Of a stretch of 64,000 nucleotides of DNA, positions 1 to 9,039 are shown piece after piece. The DNA comes from Gammaproteobacteria bacterium. Its GTDB lineage: Bacteria; Pseudomonadota; Gammaproteobacteria; Pseudomonadales; Azotimanducaceae. Within the stretch, counting starts at the first letter, position 1. Each line of letters opens with the position of its first letter. Where the stretch lies: positions 1 to 64,000 of the forward strand of contig JASJXV010000001.1 in assembly GCA_030123805.1 (NCBI GenBank), given 5' to 3'. Made by a program: the position numbers and the translations under genes. The notes beneath the pieces are model-generated. The model was not told the origin of the DNA. It was given only the letters and a program-made list of their open reading frames with translations, and made no database searches.

Positions 1-56
1 TACCATTAATACTCCGGACCCTGCATTCGAAACAATGTAAGCAACTTCTTCGGGCA

Positions 57-1553
57 TTATCTAATGCCCTCCCAGGCACTTCGGGAAATGGATTGCGGGT
101 CCTCCACCACCTTCGATTCATCATTGAAACACATGGTCATTCTCAGGCCGGGTTGGTATTCCGGCCACCCCGGATCGCCGTCGCGGATAAAGTCAATCCA
201 TGCCTTGTGCATCACAGCCGCGACAGGTTGCGGTACGTCCCCTTCTCCGAGGAAGAAATCAACACCTGGCTGGTGCAGATTATCAAACGCAAAGGGTATC
301 TCTAATGAATGGGTCGCTTTTAATTTTCCCTCCAATGCCCTGGACTCCCAGCAGAATAGATACATCCATGTCTGTGCCCCATGTTTGGCACGCGCCTCCG
401 CTAGTCGAATGGCCGGTATACGAAACGAGTGATCGGTGGTCATGGCAATCATTAAGTCGTTAGCTGATGCGTTGGGTCGTTCCTGTCTAAAAGCATCCAG
501 CAAGGCATCCCCGGCACCGAATTCAGCTGCGGTTTTTCGCAACCTTGCTGCATCAACCGATCCGTATCCCCACAAGGTCGTTTCATCGAAATTGGTGCCG
601 GTCAGAACCGCTATATCTGCCCCTGCGCCTGCGTCTATCGCCTCCAATGGACTCCGGGGTAAAACATCATTGCCAACTACCGGGTAGAAGGGTGCAACGG
701 CAACTCCAAGGGCATTGATAACACCGAAATTTCCCTGAATTAGCGTATCTACCTGCTGCTGCGCCGCCAGTATTTGATCTACAGAAGCTGCCTGCAATGC
801 GCTGATATCTTCTGCTTTCATGGCCTCAATAAAATGCTTCGCGACTGTCCGGCCTGCTGCTGCCGTGAGGGTATGGTGAGCGGCGCCACTCTGGGGGATT
901 GCCTGGTAAAATAACCCTTCTGCCAGAGGCGATCCGAGTAATGTGGCCACGCTAAAGCCACCAGCAGATTCACCGGCAATTGTGACCCGGTCAGGATCTC
1001 CACCAAAACGGTCAATATTATCTCGGACCCACTTTAAGGCGTTAATCTGGTCCAGAATGCCATTGACTCCCGAGACCGCAAACTCTGCACCAAATCCGGA
1101 AAGATCGGTAAAGCCCAGTGCGCCCAACCGGTAGTTAATGCTGACAACGACAAGGTCACCGTTGATGGCGAAACGTGCGCCGTTATACCAGGGAATTCCA
1201 CCCTGACCCGTCCGGTACCCGCCACCATGAATCCACACCATCACCGGACGCCTGTTGCTATCCAATGCAGGTGTGCATATGTTCAAGGTTAAACAGTCCT
1301 CATTCCAGTTAACCGGGACATTGTCCGTAAGCCCACCGGAAGGTACTTGAGGTGCTGCAGACCCGAATTTCTGTGCTGATCTGACCTGGCTCCAGCTCGC
1401 ATGGGGCTGCGCCGCCTTAAATCTCAAATCACCGACCGGCGGCGCTGCATAGGGAATGCCTGCAAATAACAAGACAGCGTCTTTTATCCTCCCCTGAACG
1501 GGTCCGGTAGTCGTTTCCGCGATAGTGCTCATCGAGGTGCCATTGGTGGTCAT
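57..1553 (-). CDS. Type B carboxylesterase (alpha/beta hydrolase)
   Basis: A 498-residue serine hydrolase of the carboxylesterase/lipase type B family, expected to hydrolyse carboxylic esters; the substrate cannot be told. Seen: N-terminal family block (FAGIPYAAPPVG, about 30-41), EDCL at 85-88, oxyanion-hole HGGG at 109-112, nucleophile elbow GESAGG with Ser196, likely acid Glu324, and His415 in THSLEIPF, so the triad looks complete. There is no signal peptide, so it is probably cytoplasmic. The ATG at 1553 has a GGAG eight bases upstream, which supports it over the next in-frame ATG. The gene stands alone, with non-coding sequence upstream and the window edge downstream. Family call is secure; physiological role unknown. 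Confidence 0.93.
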   Translation of the reverse strand: MTTNGTSMSTIAETTTGPVQGRIKDAVLLFAGIPYAAPPVGDLRFKAAQPHASWSQVRSAQKFGSAAPQVPSGGLTDNVPVNWNEDCLTLNICTPALDSNRRPVMVWIHGGGYRTGQGGIPWYNGARFAINGDLVVVSINYRLGALGFTDLSGFGAEFAVSGVNGILDQINALKWVRDNIDRFGGDPDRVTIAGESAGGFSVATLLGSPLAEGLFYQAIPQSGAAHHTLTAAAGRTVAKHFIEAMKAEDISALQAASVDQILAAQQQVDTLIQGNFGVINALGVAVAPFYPVVGNDVLPRSPLEAIDAGAGADIAVLTGTNFDETTLWGYGSVDAARLRKTAAEFGAGDALLDAFRQERPNASANDLMIAMTTDHSFRIPAIRLAEARAKHGAQTWMYLFCWESRALEGKLKATHSLEIPFAFDNLHQPGVDFFLGEGDVPQPVAAVMHKAWIDFIRDGDPGWPEYQPGLRMTMCFNDESKVVEDPQSISRSAWEGIR

Positions 1554-2101
1554 AATTTTCTCCGATGCCGTTAAAACATAGTAATTATGTCAGCGGACTC
1601 TATCAGGTTTACTTGCGCATATGCAAAAAGGCACTCTGCTAGTCGCAATGCAGCGTTCCTTTTAAATGATTTAGGGAAGAGCGATCAACTGCCAGGATGC
1701 TGCTCGAAGATGCTTTGACACTGATCTAACACTGGTTTTCAAATACCGGTGGGATGATACTTGCTTGATTCGCAGAAATTCTTGTATTGAGCATCGACAA
1801 TAAGTACAAGTCTGGTGATTTGACAGGAATACTCAAGGTGCAGAACCCAGAATTGACTATTCAACGTATCACACTCGACATTCGAACAACTCACGATAGA
1901 TTGTCAACTCGGGGAAAATGTGCTTTATTCGACTTATACTCTCACCTCCTAAATACATTTAAAAGCCAATATTACAGACATTTCAATACAAATTGACTGT
2001 ATGGTCGATTACCAGGTGAACGACGCATTAGCCGTTAAGGAGTTACATAGAAAGAGTCTCGAAATGGCTGATTTGTGGGAGACACAACCAGGTCTCCATG
2101 G
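1554..2101. other. Intergenic region between permease and esterase genes
   Basis: About 550 bases without a convincing gene. Short plus-strand open frames at 1787-1996 (TTG start) and 2001-2225 have no family resemblance and no ribosome binding site; the second runs into the end of the permease gene. A dyad GGAGAC/GTCTCC at 2078-2097 lies just past the permease stop on the minus strand but lacks a T tract. The esterase promoter should lie around 1560-1620. This is where a missing ABC ATPase gene might have been expected, but no P-loop or signature-motif remnant is seen. Confidence 0.5.
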
Positions 2102-2935
2102 TCAAACGGCAGGTTTTGAGCTATTAAAGACAATCCGTCGTATTGCTCCAAGTACGACTGCTACCAACGGCAAGAGTCCGACTATCGACACCACAGTGGC
2201 GCCCACTGGCAGATCGGCGGTGTAGGAAATCCATAACCCGGCGACTGCACCGAACAAACCCAGCCCCCACCCAGTTAACAAACGGCCTACCAGTGAATGC
2301 GCTACCAATGATGCACTGAATGCCGGGATGATCAGGAAGGCAAACACCAGCAACACCCCGGCGATGTTCACCGCGAGAGTAATTACGATTGCGAATGACG
2401 CAAAGAACAGGACTTCCCAAAGGAAACCCGACTGGGGGGAGTCCTCGGTTGCAAATGATAAGGAGTAAAACTGTTTGCGGTAAATCCCGTGAAAAGCGGC
2501 CAGGACCAGATAGATCCCAGCCACAAGGGAGATTTCCTGCCAGCGTACCCATAGAATATTGCCATTGAACAAAGATTTAAGTTCCTCCATGCCTTGGGTT
2601 GAACGGCTGAGAATGACGATGGACAGGGCGGTTGCCACCACATAAACGATGCCAATGATGACTTCGCGCGTTGTTTTGCCGGGAATGCGGCGTAAACCTG
2701 CAAAGGCGAAAGCGACCGTCAAAGTGGCGCCCAGGGCATAAAACTGTGCCCTTAAACCGTGAGGCTCTTCACCCAGCAGAAAAGCGAAACTTACTCCCAG
2801 GGCCGCCACCTGGGCCAGGGCCAGATCAACGAAAATAATGCCGCGCACCAGTACGTGCAGACCCAGGTAAGTATGGGTAACAATCATCAAGGCGCTCATG
2901 ACAAAAGCCGGAAAAAGAATCAGCCAAGGGTCCAT
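2102..2935 (-). CDS. Metal ABC transporter permease, ZnuB-like
   Basis: A 277-residue polytopic inner-membrane protein of the ABC-3 (ZnuB/MntB/TroC) permease family, forming the membrane channel of a Zn/Mn-type uptake ABC transporter. Seen: about eight hydrophobic segments, an early VRGIIFVDLALAQVAALG stretch typical of the family, and AGVLLVFAFLIIPAF in the second half. An ATG at 2956 would overlap the upstream gene by 20 bases without an SD; the ATG at 2935, one base past the upstream stop and preceded by GGAG, is the better start. It is translationally linked to the binding-protein gene. No ATP-binding subunit gene lies in the window, so the ATPase must be encoded elsewhere or be lost. Confidence 0.88.
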   Translation of the reverse strand: MDPWLILFPAFVMSALMIVTHTYLGLHVLVRGIIFVDLALAQVAALGVSFAFLLGEEPHGLRAQFYALGATLTVAFAFAGLRRIPGKTTREVIIGIVYVVATALSIVILSRSTQGMEELKSLFNGNILWVRWQEISLVAGIYLVLAAFHGIYRKQFYSLSFATEDSPQSGFLWEVLFFASFAIVITLAVNIAGVLLVFAFLIIPAFSASLVAHSLVGRLLTGWGLGLFGAVAGLWISYTADLPVGATVVSIVGLLPLVAVVLGAIRRIVFNSSKPAV

Positions 2936-2936
2936 G

Positions 2937-3845
2937 TCATTTTTCTCCAGCGTCATTCAGTGCTGCCACGATGGCATCAAACAGATCGAAATAAGTATTG
3001 ATATCGGGTTGCGCACCCACCGATTGGGGCAACACTGCCACGCGAATACCGGTCTGTTCACTTAGATAACGCGCAGACCGGCGTTCGTAGTAAGGTTCCA
3101 TGATGAGAATACCGATGTCATCATTTTGAATGTGCATGACCAGTGAGTTCAGAGAAGCTGCACTGGGAGCGATGCCGGGCTTGGGTTCAACCTCATCAAC
3201 AATATGGAAACCGAAGACATCCGCCAGATAAATAAAGGACTTGTGATAGGCGATGAATGGTTTGCCTTCGAGGTATGCGAGCTCTGTGAGCCAGGTTTGC
3301 AGCTTGCTGTCCATCGCTTTTGCAAATGCATTTAATCGCTGCTGGTATTCTTCCTTATGTGCGGGATCTAATTGACCTAGCCGAGTTGCTATAGCTTGCG
3401 CCATGCGTATCCCGTTACGTGGGTCCAGCCAGTAGTGAGGATTACCCTTGGCGTGCACATCACCCATTGCACGTGATACTGGACCACTAATTTTACCTAG
3501 CAATGGCACCACATTGGAGAGATCCAGATAACCGGGGTTACCGGGCTGCACTCTGGCATTACGTGCCGATTGCAACAATGGTTGCAACCAGCCAATTTCC
3601 ATATCGGCACCGATCACCAGCAACAAATCTGCACGGAAGACTTTACGAATCATGCTGGGTTTGGCTGCAGCATAGTGCGGATCACGGGTACCCTGGGTCA
3701 GGCTCTGCACCTTCACCCGTTCTCCGCCCACCATTTCAGTAAGTGCTGCCAGATCCTGTGTTGTCGTCACGACACTTAACGTAGCGTGACCATTAAGGGC
3801 GACCATCAGTAACAGCAGCCCAAGCGAGATATTATAATTATTCAT
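2937..3845 (-). CDS. Periplasmic metal-binding protein, ZnuA-like
   Basis: A 302-residue cluster A-I (ZnuA/TroA) solute-binding protein that captures a divalent metal in the periplasm for the adjacent permease. Seen: a signal peptide ending near GHA (residue 21), then the metal-ligand positions DPHYAA, NPHYWLDP and AYHKSF, with an acidic residue in the IMEPYYE region as a possible fourth ligand. The His/acid-rich loop found in many ZnuA proteins is absent, so zinc is likely but manganese or iron cannot be excluded. The start is backed by AGGAGGG five bases upstream. It follows the outer-membrane gene by nine bases and couples to the permease, pointing to one operon. Confidence 0.88.
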   Translation of the reverse strand: MNNYNISLGLLLLMVALNGHATLSVVTTTQDLAALTEMVGGERVKVQSLTQGTRDPHYAAAKPSMIRKVFRADLLLVIGADMEIGWLQPLLQSARNARVQPGNPGYLDLSNVVPLLGKISGPVSRAMGDVHAKGNPHYWLDPRNGIRMAQAIATRLGQLDPAHKEEYQQRLNAFAKAMDSKLQTWLTELAYLEGKPFIAYHKSFIYLADVFGFHIVDEVEPKPGIAPSAASLNSLVMHIQNDDIGILIMEPYYERRSARYLSEQTGIRVAVLPQSVGAQPDINTYFDLFDAIVAALNDAGEK

Positions 3846-3854
3846 GATGCCCTC

Positions 3855-5231
3855 CTAAAACACATGTGCTGCATGACTGCCGAGATTGAATTCCAATTGC
3901 AACCAAAATGAGTGAGCGGTTTTATCGGGTAAGTGTTCTGTCCAGTCTCGGTTGTACTGCAACCGCAGCTTGCTGTATTCGGTCGGATACCAGGTCAGGT
4001 TGGGAGACAGTCGCTTGCGAGTGTCGCGCAGTGGATCACTTGCATTATCCGGATTATCGTCGTTGGCGCTTACATATTCCCAGCGTAATCCTGCTACCCA
4101 ACCGGGCTTGAATCCCCACAGCACTTGGGTGAACAGCCCCCAGTCATCGAGAGTTTCTCGGCTGTGATCACCCCAGTCACCCGCCTCATACCTGCGATTT
4201 AATATCTCGGTATGCCAGGAGACAAAAGGAAAGCCGCGTTGAGTGTAGATAGGCTGCCATTTCATATATAAATCTGTACCATATATTTTTGTATCAGTCG
4301 TCAAACCGCTGGCATTGGGACCCCATAGACCGGAGAAGCCGACATTCATGCTCAGCGTATCTAACGGATCAAAGCCGTTGAACCAGCGCGCCGTATAGAG
4401 CAAGTCGTCGAAATTGCGCACGTCCCTGTCAATCAGGGCATGGCCGGCGATTTCTTCTTGCGGTACATTCAGGAAACTGGTGGCTGTCTCACCCTTCGGG
4501 TTTTGCATGCCCAGCTTGAGTTCTGAGTACCAGCCCAAAGGCATCAGCCAGGAAATTCGCGCGCCTTGGCTGCGCAAACCATCACCACCAAAGAAGCGTG
4601 ACAACACCACTGGTTGATCGACGAAGGACCAAGTGTGGGGATGTTGAGGGTTCTGCCGCCCGAACTCAGTGAAATACTGGCCGCCTTTGACTTGTAGGCC
4701 CCAAGGCATGCTGCGGGTAATCAAAAATGCTTCTTCCAGTTCCACCACAGTCTCACCATCGGCGTTAATCTGAAAGATGATATTGGCCTGTGCATCGAAG
4801 TAAGGATCCACCGTTCCACCAACAGACAGCTCCACGTTCTGCACTGTAAAACCGTTCTGGCCGGGATCGTGGGCGCCGCCCTGTAAGTTTTCCAACTTGT
4901 CGTTATCGGCGCTGGAGCCACCAGCGGCGAACAGGCCAGATAAGCCAATCCGCAACCCGCTATTTTCTGTCCTTGCTGGGACCGCTGTTGATACGGCAAG
5001 TGCCACCCTGGCGTTTTTAAACGATATTACTTCCAGTTCCTCGAGACGTTGTTTCAGCGTGTTGATCTGCTGTTCACTGGTTTGTTGCAAGCGTTGAATT
5101 TGTTGCTTGAGTTCTGTCAATTGCCAGATTAAGTCCTCGTTATCCTCCCCAGCAAACACTGCTGCTGGATTGAGCAACAGCAAACAAATAACAACGGCTA
5201 CCCGATTAGTACAAAAATAAGAAGGACCCAT
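3855..5231 (-). CDS. Outer-membrane beta-barrel protein of the metal uptake locus
   Basis: A 458-residue protein with a signal peptide (cleavage near VFA-GED, residue 27), a short coiled coil (about 30-70, LKQQIQRLQQTSEQQ type) and then a long run of alternating aromatic/polar strands ending in a C-terminal Phe, the usual signature for BAM-dependent insertion. It is probably a porin-like channel of the outer membrane. The coiled-coil-plus-barrel layout recalls phosphate-selective-type porins, but I do not recognise a characterised homologue. Nine bases separate it from the metal-binding protein gene, so an outer-membrane entry route for the same metal is a reasonable inference. Substrate unproven. 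Confidence 0.72.
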   Translation of the reverse strand: MGPSYFCTNRVAVVICLLLLNPAAVFAGEDNEDLIWQLTELKQQIQRLQQTSEQQINTLKQRLEELEVISFKNARVALAVSTAVPARTENSGLRIGLSGLFAAGGSSADNDKLENLQGGAHDPGQNGFTVQNVELSVGGTVDPYFDAQANIIFQINADGETVVELEEAFLITRSMPWGLQVKGGQYFTEFGRQNPQHPHTWSFVDQPVVLSRFFGGDGLRSQGARISWLMPLGWYSELKLGMQNPKGETATSFLNVPQEEIAGHALIDRDVRNFDDLLYTARWFNGFDPLDTLSMNVGFSGLWGPNASGLTTDTKIYGTDLYMKWQPIYTQRGFPFVSWHTEILNRRYEAGDWGDHSRETLDDWGLFTQVLWGFKPGWVAGLRWEYVSANDDNPDNASDPLRDTRKRLSPNLTWYPTEYSKLRLQYNRDWTEHLPDKTAHSFWLQLEFNLGSHAAHVF

Positions 5232-5330
5232 AGTGCATTCCTGTTCTGTTTCACTGCCTGATAAATTACAGTTGACACGCTGCTGCAGAACACTGCCTAG
5301 GCTACGCGTCAGCCATCGGTGATAAAACAG

Positions 5331-5639
5331 TCAGAACAGGGGTGGAGCACGTACCCGGTAGGTATCGAACTGGGGTGTTAGTTGATATTCAGTATCAGTA
5401 ACAGGAAGCACATATAACAAAAAGTGCAGCCGGGTAATTAGGGAAGGGTCGGCAGAGGCCGTTTGCACATGGTTAAGACGACAGATCTGGCATTCGCCAT
5501 TTCCAACCAGATCCCCACCGCTCACCACATCCAAATCATGGAAAGCAACATGCACTGCGGCAAAAACCAAGGCGAATACCAACACCAGCCTTATGAGATG
5601 TTTCTTTTGTGTGGGTTGGCTAAAGGCGTTACTCAGCAT
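5331..5639 (-). CDS. Small membrane-anchored HD/CxxC protein of the metal locus
   Basis: A 102-residue protein with one hydrophobic N-terminal segment (about 14-32), then AFHDLD and GECQICRLNH, which supply His, Asp and a CxxC pair as possible metal ligands, and a C-terminal tail without a clear fold. Small proteins of this kind often sit beside zinc ABC transporters and are sometimes labelled zinc chaperones; that is a resemblance, not a demonstration. It is first in the likely operon, about 100 bases before the outer-membrane gene. The ATG has no strong SD, and a GATAAT element ends only six bases before it, so a very short leader or leaderless transcript is possible. Confidence 0.6.
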   Translation of the reverse strand: MLSNAFSQPTQKKHLIRLVLVFALVFAAVHVAFHDLDVVSGGDLVGNGECQICRLNHVQTASADPSLITRLHFLLYVLPVTDTEYQLTPQFDTYRVRAPPLF

Positions 5640-5939
5640 GTAATTATTATCCCACGAATGCGTAACAAGTAAAGCCTCGGCCGTGCAGGCGCTGCAAGAA
5701 ATTGTTTTGTTAGTGAACCGACCAAGGCGCGCCGATTGCGGAAAACCACACGCTTGATCCCGATGGCTCGCCGAAACTTGACGGAATTTAATTTGATATA
5801 CTTGATCTATGTCATGGGTGCTTAAAATTGATGGTTTATAAATGTTGTAGGTAACGTAGTTTGCAGACTGAGTACTGATTACGAAGTTATCGTTAATTGG
5901 TGCGGTTCACCCTGATATCATCGCCATAGGATATCCCGC
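5640..5939. other. Upstream region of the metal locus
   Basis: About 300 bases between the small HD/CxxC gene and the PAS relic. On the minus strand a possible promoter (TTTACT, 16-base gap, GATAAT) lies immediately before the ATG at 5639. No full Zur-type palindrome was found. GATATC occurs twice, ten bases apart, just before 5940. No other gene is visible. Confidence 0.4.
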
Positions 5940-6068
5940 ATGCCAACCAACGCTTCTGATTTGGTTGATTTTGCATCCGACGCTGCTTTCGTCATCAACG
6001 CTGCTCGCAAGATCGCGGCATGAAATATTCTGGCGCAGGGGTTGTTGGGTTACACTTCAGCTGACTAG
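5940..6068 (+). pseudogene. Decayed PAS-domain fragment
   Basis: Plus-strand reading from the ATG at 5940 gives 27 codons, then TGA at 6021, then 14 more codons to TAG at 6066. Read through, it matches the start of a PAS domain: DFASDAAFVINAARKIAA, a stop where PAS proteins have the Trp of an AWN motif (TGG to TGA), then NILAQGLLGYTSAD. Only the first 40 or so residues of a PAS fold are present, and the frame ends where nuoN ends, the two stop codons overlapping on opposite strands. It is probably the relic of a PAS-containing regulator whose remainder was deleted. A 27-residue functional peptide is unlikely. Confidence 0.55.
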
Positions 6069-7516
6069 GTCAGAGATTTAGCCAGGTCACCGAGCATATC
6101 AATGAATGGCGTCGGATAGACGCCAAGTGTCAGGATGGTGGCGGTTACCAACAACATCACCCAACCACTGGCAACCGGAATCCTGATAGGTTCCGTTGAT
6201 GTGGATTTCAGCGTCATGGTGTAGATAACACGGAGATAGTAGTAAATGCCTATCCCGCTACCCACCACAAGTGTAGCGATCAGCAACCAGAGTGTCCCTT
6301 TGACGCCCGCTGCAATTATATAGAACTTGCCTATAAACCCGGCTGTCAGGGGAATCCCGGCCAGCGAAAAAAGTATAATACTGAACGCCCCGGCAAGTGC
6401 GGGACGACGCCAGAATAGTCCTGTGTAGTTTTCAAGCGCGTCACAGTCCCGGCTTTCATCGGAATTGGAAAGGATAGTAACGATGCCAAAGGCGCCTAAT
6501 GTAGTAACAATATAGGCTACCAGGAAGAAAATTGAAGCTTCTAAAGCAAGCGCCATGCCACCCGTTATCCCGCCTGAAATGAAGGCTACCAGTAAATACC
6601 CGATATGGGCGATGGAGGAGTAAGCCAGCATTCTCTTCACATTATTTTGCATCAATGCCAGCAGGTTTCCAGCCAACATGGAGCCAATGGCGAAGACACT
6701 CAGACCGACCAGAATCGATTGATATTCAAACGCACCTGTGAGTACGAAGAACCGCACCATAAGGGCAAAGATTGCGCCCTTTGATACAGTCGCTACAAAC
6801 GCAGTCACCGGCGCTGGTGCGCCTTCATATACATCCGGGGTCCACATGTGGAACGGTACCAGAGACAACTTGAATGCCAGACCTGTTAACAGTAACGCAC
6901 TGCCAATAACGATGTAGGCCTGGACTGTTGCTTGTTCGGGATAGAAGCCGCTACCCAGTTGCTCAAAGGACAGAGTTCCCAAACCGGCATATAACAGCGC
7001 TGCACCCATCAATAACGTTGCTGAAGCCACACCTGACAGGATTAAATACTTGACGGCAGCTTCCAGGGGAATCAATCCCTTGATGGGGTACGAGATTAGT
7101 GCATACAAGGAGATGCTGAGCAGTTCGAGCCCCAACAAAAATGAAGCAAAATGCGTGCTACTTACCAGCACCATACCACCTAATGCGGAAAGCATTAATA
7201 ACAGATAAAACTCTTCGGGACGACCTGAATTGCCATCGAAGTAGTCATAAGCCAATAGGGATACAGCGATAGTCACCAGTGCGATGAGCGTTATTAACAG
7301 CAGTGCGAACCGGTCAATAACAAGCAGTTGGGTAACCTGGACCGGATCTATGCCGATAACGCAGGGAATAGTCGCCAGAGTAATGAACAGACCGATGACA
7401 GTTGTGGTACAAACAACTTTGTGATTTCGATTGTAGGCGATGATCATCAGCACCACGAGAATTGTCGCGGTGAGTGCTAACAAGGGTGATAGTGCTTGAA
7501 AGTCAAGAAAGGTCAT
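6065..7516 (-). CDS. nuoN: NADH-quinone oxidoreductase subunit N
   Basis: A 483-residue antiporter-like subunit in the membrane arm of complex I, one of three (L, M, N) thought to carry proton pathways. Seen: about 14 transmembrane helices, the conserved LPFHMWTPDVYEGAPAPVTAF block with its Lys/His-containing surroundings, and NNVKRMLAYSSIAHIGY. The ATG at 7516 overlaps the nuoM stop as TAATG, which fixes the start; an upstream in-frame start at 7534 would lie inside nuoM. It is the last gene of the operon; its stop overlaps that of the opposing PAS relic and no T-rich terminator follows directly. Confidence 0.97.
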   Translation of the reverse strand: MTFLDFQALSPLLALTATILVVLMIIAYNRNHKVVCTTTVIGLFITLATIPCVIGIDPVQVTQLLVIDRFALLLITLIALVTIAVSLLAYDYFDGNSGRPEEFYLLLMLSALGGMVLVSSTHFASFLLGLELLSISLYALISYPIKGLIPLEAAVKYLILSGVASATLLMGAALLYAGLGTLSFEQLGSGFYPEQATVQAYIVIGSALLLTGLAFKLSLVPFHMWTPDVYEGAPAPVTAFVATVSKGAIFALMVRFFVLTGAFEYQSILVGLSVFAIGSMLAGNLLALMQNNVKRMLAYSSIAHIGYLLVAFISGGITGGMALALEASIFFLVAYIVTTLGAFGIVTILSNSDESRDCDALENYTGLFWRRPALAGAFSIILFSLAGIPLTAGFIGKFYIIAAGVKGTLWLLIATLVVGSGIGIYYYLRVIYTMTLKSTSTEPIRIPVASGWVMLLVTATILTLGVYPTPFIDMLGDLAKSLT

Positions 7517-9027
7517 TACAGGCTCCCCAACCAAGAAGGTGTAGACTGTGTCAACTGATACAAACCTGCCAGTACCGGGTCTACAATGTCAAAGACAGGT
7601 TGCGGGTAAAGCCCCAGAAAAACCAATCCCACCATCATCAATACCATCACCGATATTTCCCTTGCCCCAAAATCTTCTACATCCAACTCCTGGGTTGGTG
7701 CTCCCTGGAATGTTTGCTGCATGGCGTACAGCGCATACACAGCGGCAGTAATCAGGCCCAGCGCAGCAAATACGGTGATCGGGATATTCACCTTAAAGGT
7801 GCCCATGAGTATCAGAAACTCACCGACGAAATTACCTAAACCGGGCATACCGAGCGACGCGATAATAAAGAACAGGGTAATTCCCCCCATTCTGGGCATC
7901 GATACCCAGAGACCGCCCATCGCGGTCATATCGCGTGTGTGTAAACGCTGCTGCAATGCACCGGCGATCATAAAGAGTGCCGCCGTACTCAAACCATGGG
8001 CAATCATTTGCATCACAGATCCCTGCAATGACAATTGATTCCAGGCATAAATTCCGATGAGCACAAAGCCCATATGGCTGACACTACTGTAAGCAACCAG
8101 ACGTTTAAAATCGCTCTGCGCAAACGCCAGAATCGCTCCATATATCACCCCCGCAACACCGAGTAGCATGGCCAACGGCGCTATTTCCACGGCGGCTTCG
8201 GGGAACAATGGAACGGTAAATCGAATCAGTCCATAAGCACCTGTTTTCAAGAGAATGCCTGCCAACAATACACTGGCGGCTGTTGGTGCCTGGGTATGCG
8301 CATCCGGTAGCCAGGTATGGAAGGGAAATCCCGGCAGTTTGACCACAAAGGCAATAAAGAAGCCCCACATTACCCAATATGCGACATCCGGTGAGAGGTT
8401 CGCGTCCAATAAAGCAAAATAGCTGAACGTAAATTCACCTGTGTTACCGTAGTTTGCGAATACCAGGGCGAGTATGGACACCAACAACAACAGCCCGCTG
8501 ATCTGAGTAAACAGAAAGAACTTCATGGATGCATAACCGCGGTTCTCATGTCCCCATATCGCGATCAGGAGATACATGGGGATCAGCATGACTTCCCAGA
8601 AAAAGAAGAACAGGAACATATCCAGTGCAATGAATACTCCGACCACACCCGCCAGGGTCCACATAATATTGAATTGGAAGAATCCGGGCCTATGATCTAT
8701 CTCTGACCAGGAGGAAACCACGGCAATCAAGCCCAGAAAAATGGTCAAGGTCACCATCAGAAGGCTTAGGCCATCCAATCCAACCAGCACTGCAATACCG
8801 AATTTTGGGATCCATGGAATGCTGTGTAAAATCAGCCAGCTGTTCGCAGTGGTCGCAGGTGTTGCGCTGAGATGCGGTTCGAGTAGAAACAGTGACGGTA
8901 GCAACAAGGCGGCGACGGCGATGGAAATCAGGGAGACCCAGCGTGGCCAATCCCGGTTCCAGCCCTCGGCAATCCAGGCGATTATTCCGCCAATAAATAG
9001 TATGGAGACTAGTGCAATTAATATCAT
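7516..9027 (-). CDS. nuoM: NADH-quinone oxidoreductase subunit M
   Basis: A 503-residue antiporter-like membrane subunit of complex I. Seen: 14 or so membrane segments, the LPGFPFHTWLPDAHTQAPTA region and the DFKRLVAYSSVSHMGFV motif shared by NuoL/M/N, and the conserved membrane Glu in the WEVMLIPMYLLI helix. Twelve bases separate it from nuoL upstream and it overlaps nuoN by one base. Length and motifs are standard, with nothing truncated. Confidence 0.97.
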   Translation of the reverse strand: MILIALVSILFIGGIIAWIAEGWNRDWPRWVSLISIAVAALLLPSLFLLEPHLSATPATTANSWLILHSIPWIPKFGIAVLVGLDGLSLLMVTLTIFLGLIAVVSSWSEIDHRPGFFQFNIMWTLAGVVGVFIALDMFLFFFFWEVMLIPMYLLIAIWGHENRGYASMKFFLFTQISGLLLLVSILALVFANYGNTGEFTFSYFALLDANLSPDVAYWVMWGFFIAFVVKLPGFPFHTWLPDAHTQAPTAASVLLAGILLKTGAYGLIRFTVPLFPEAAVEIAPLAMLLGVAGVIYGAILAFAQSDFKRLVAYSSVSHMGFVLIGIYAWNQLSLQGSVMQMIAHGLSTAALFMIAGALQQRLHTRDMTAMGGLWVSMPRMGGITLFFIIASLGMPGLGNFVGEFLILMGTFKVNIPITVFAALGLITAAVYALYAMQQTFQGAPTQELDVEDFGAREISVMVLMMVGLVFLGLYPQPVFDIVDPVLAGLYQLTQSTPSWLGSL

Positions 9028-9039
9028 TTCCCGAGCCCG

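Noticed and set aside
1787-1996. 69-codon plus-strand open frame
   Set aside because: TTG start, no SD, no family resemblance, and composition typical of the intergenic region.
2078-2097. Terminator after the permease gene
   Set aside because: The GGAGAC/GTCTCC stem lies just beyond the stop but has no T tract on the minus strand.
2001-2225. 74-codon plus-strand open frame
   Set aside because: Runs antisense into the permease gene and has no SD or known motif.
5640-5690. Zur operator in front of the metal locus
   Set aside because: AT-rich sequence is present, but no full Zur-like palindrome could be matched.
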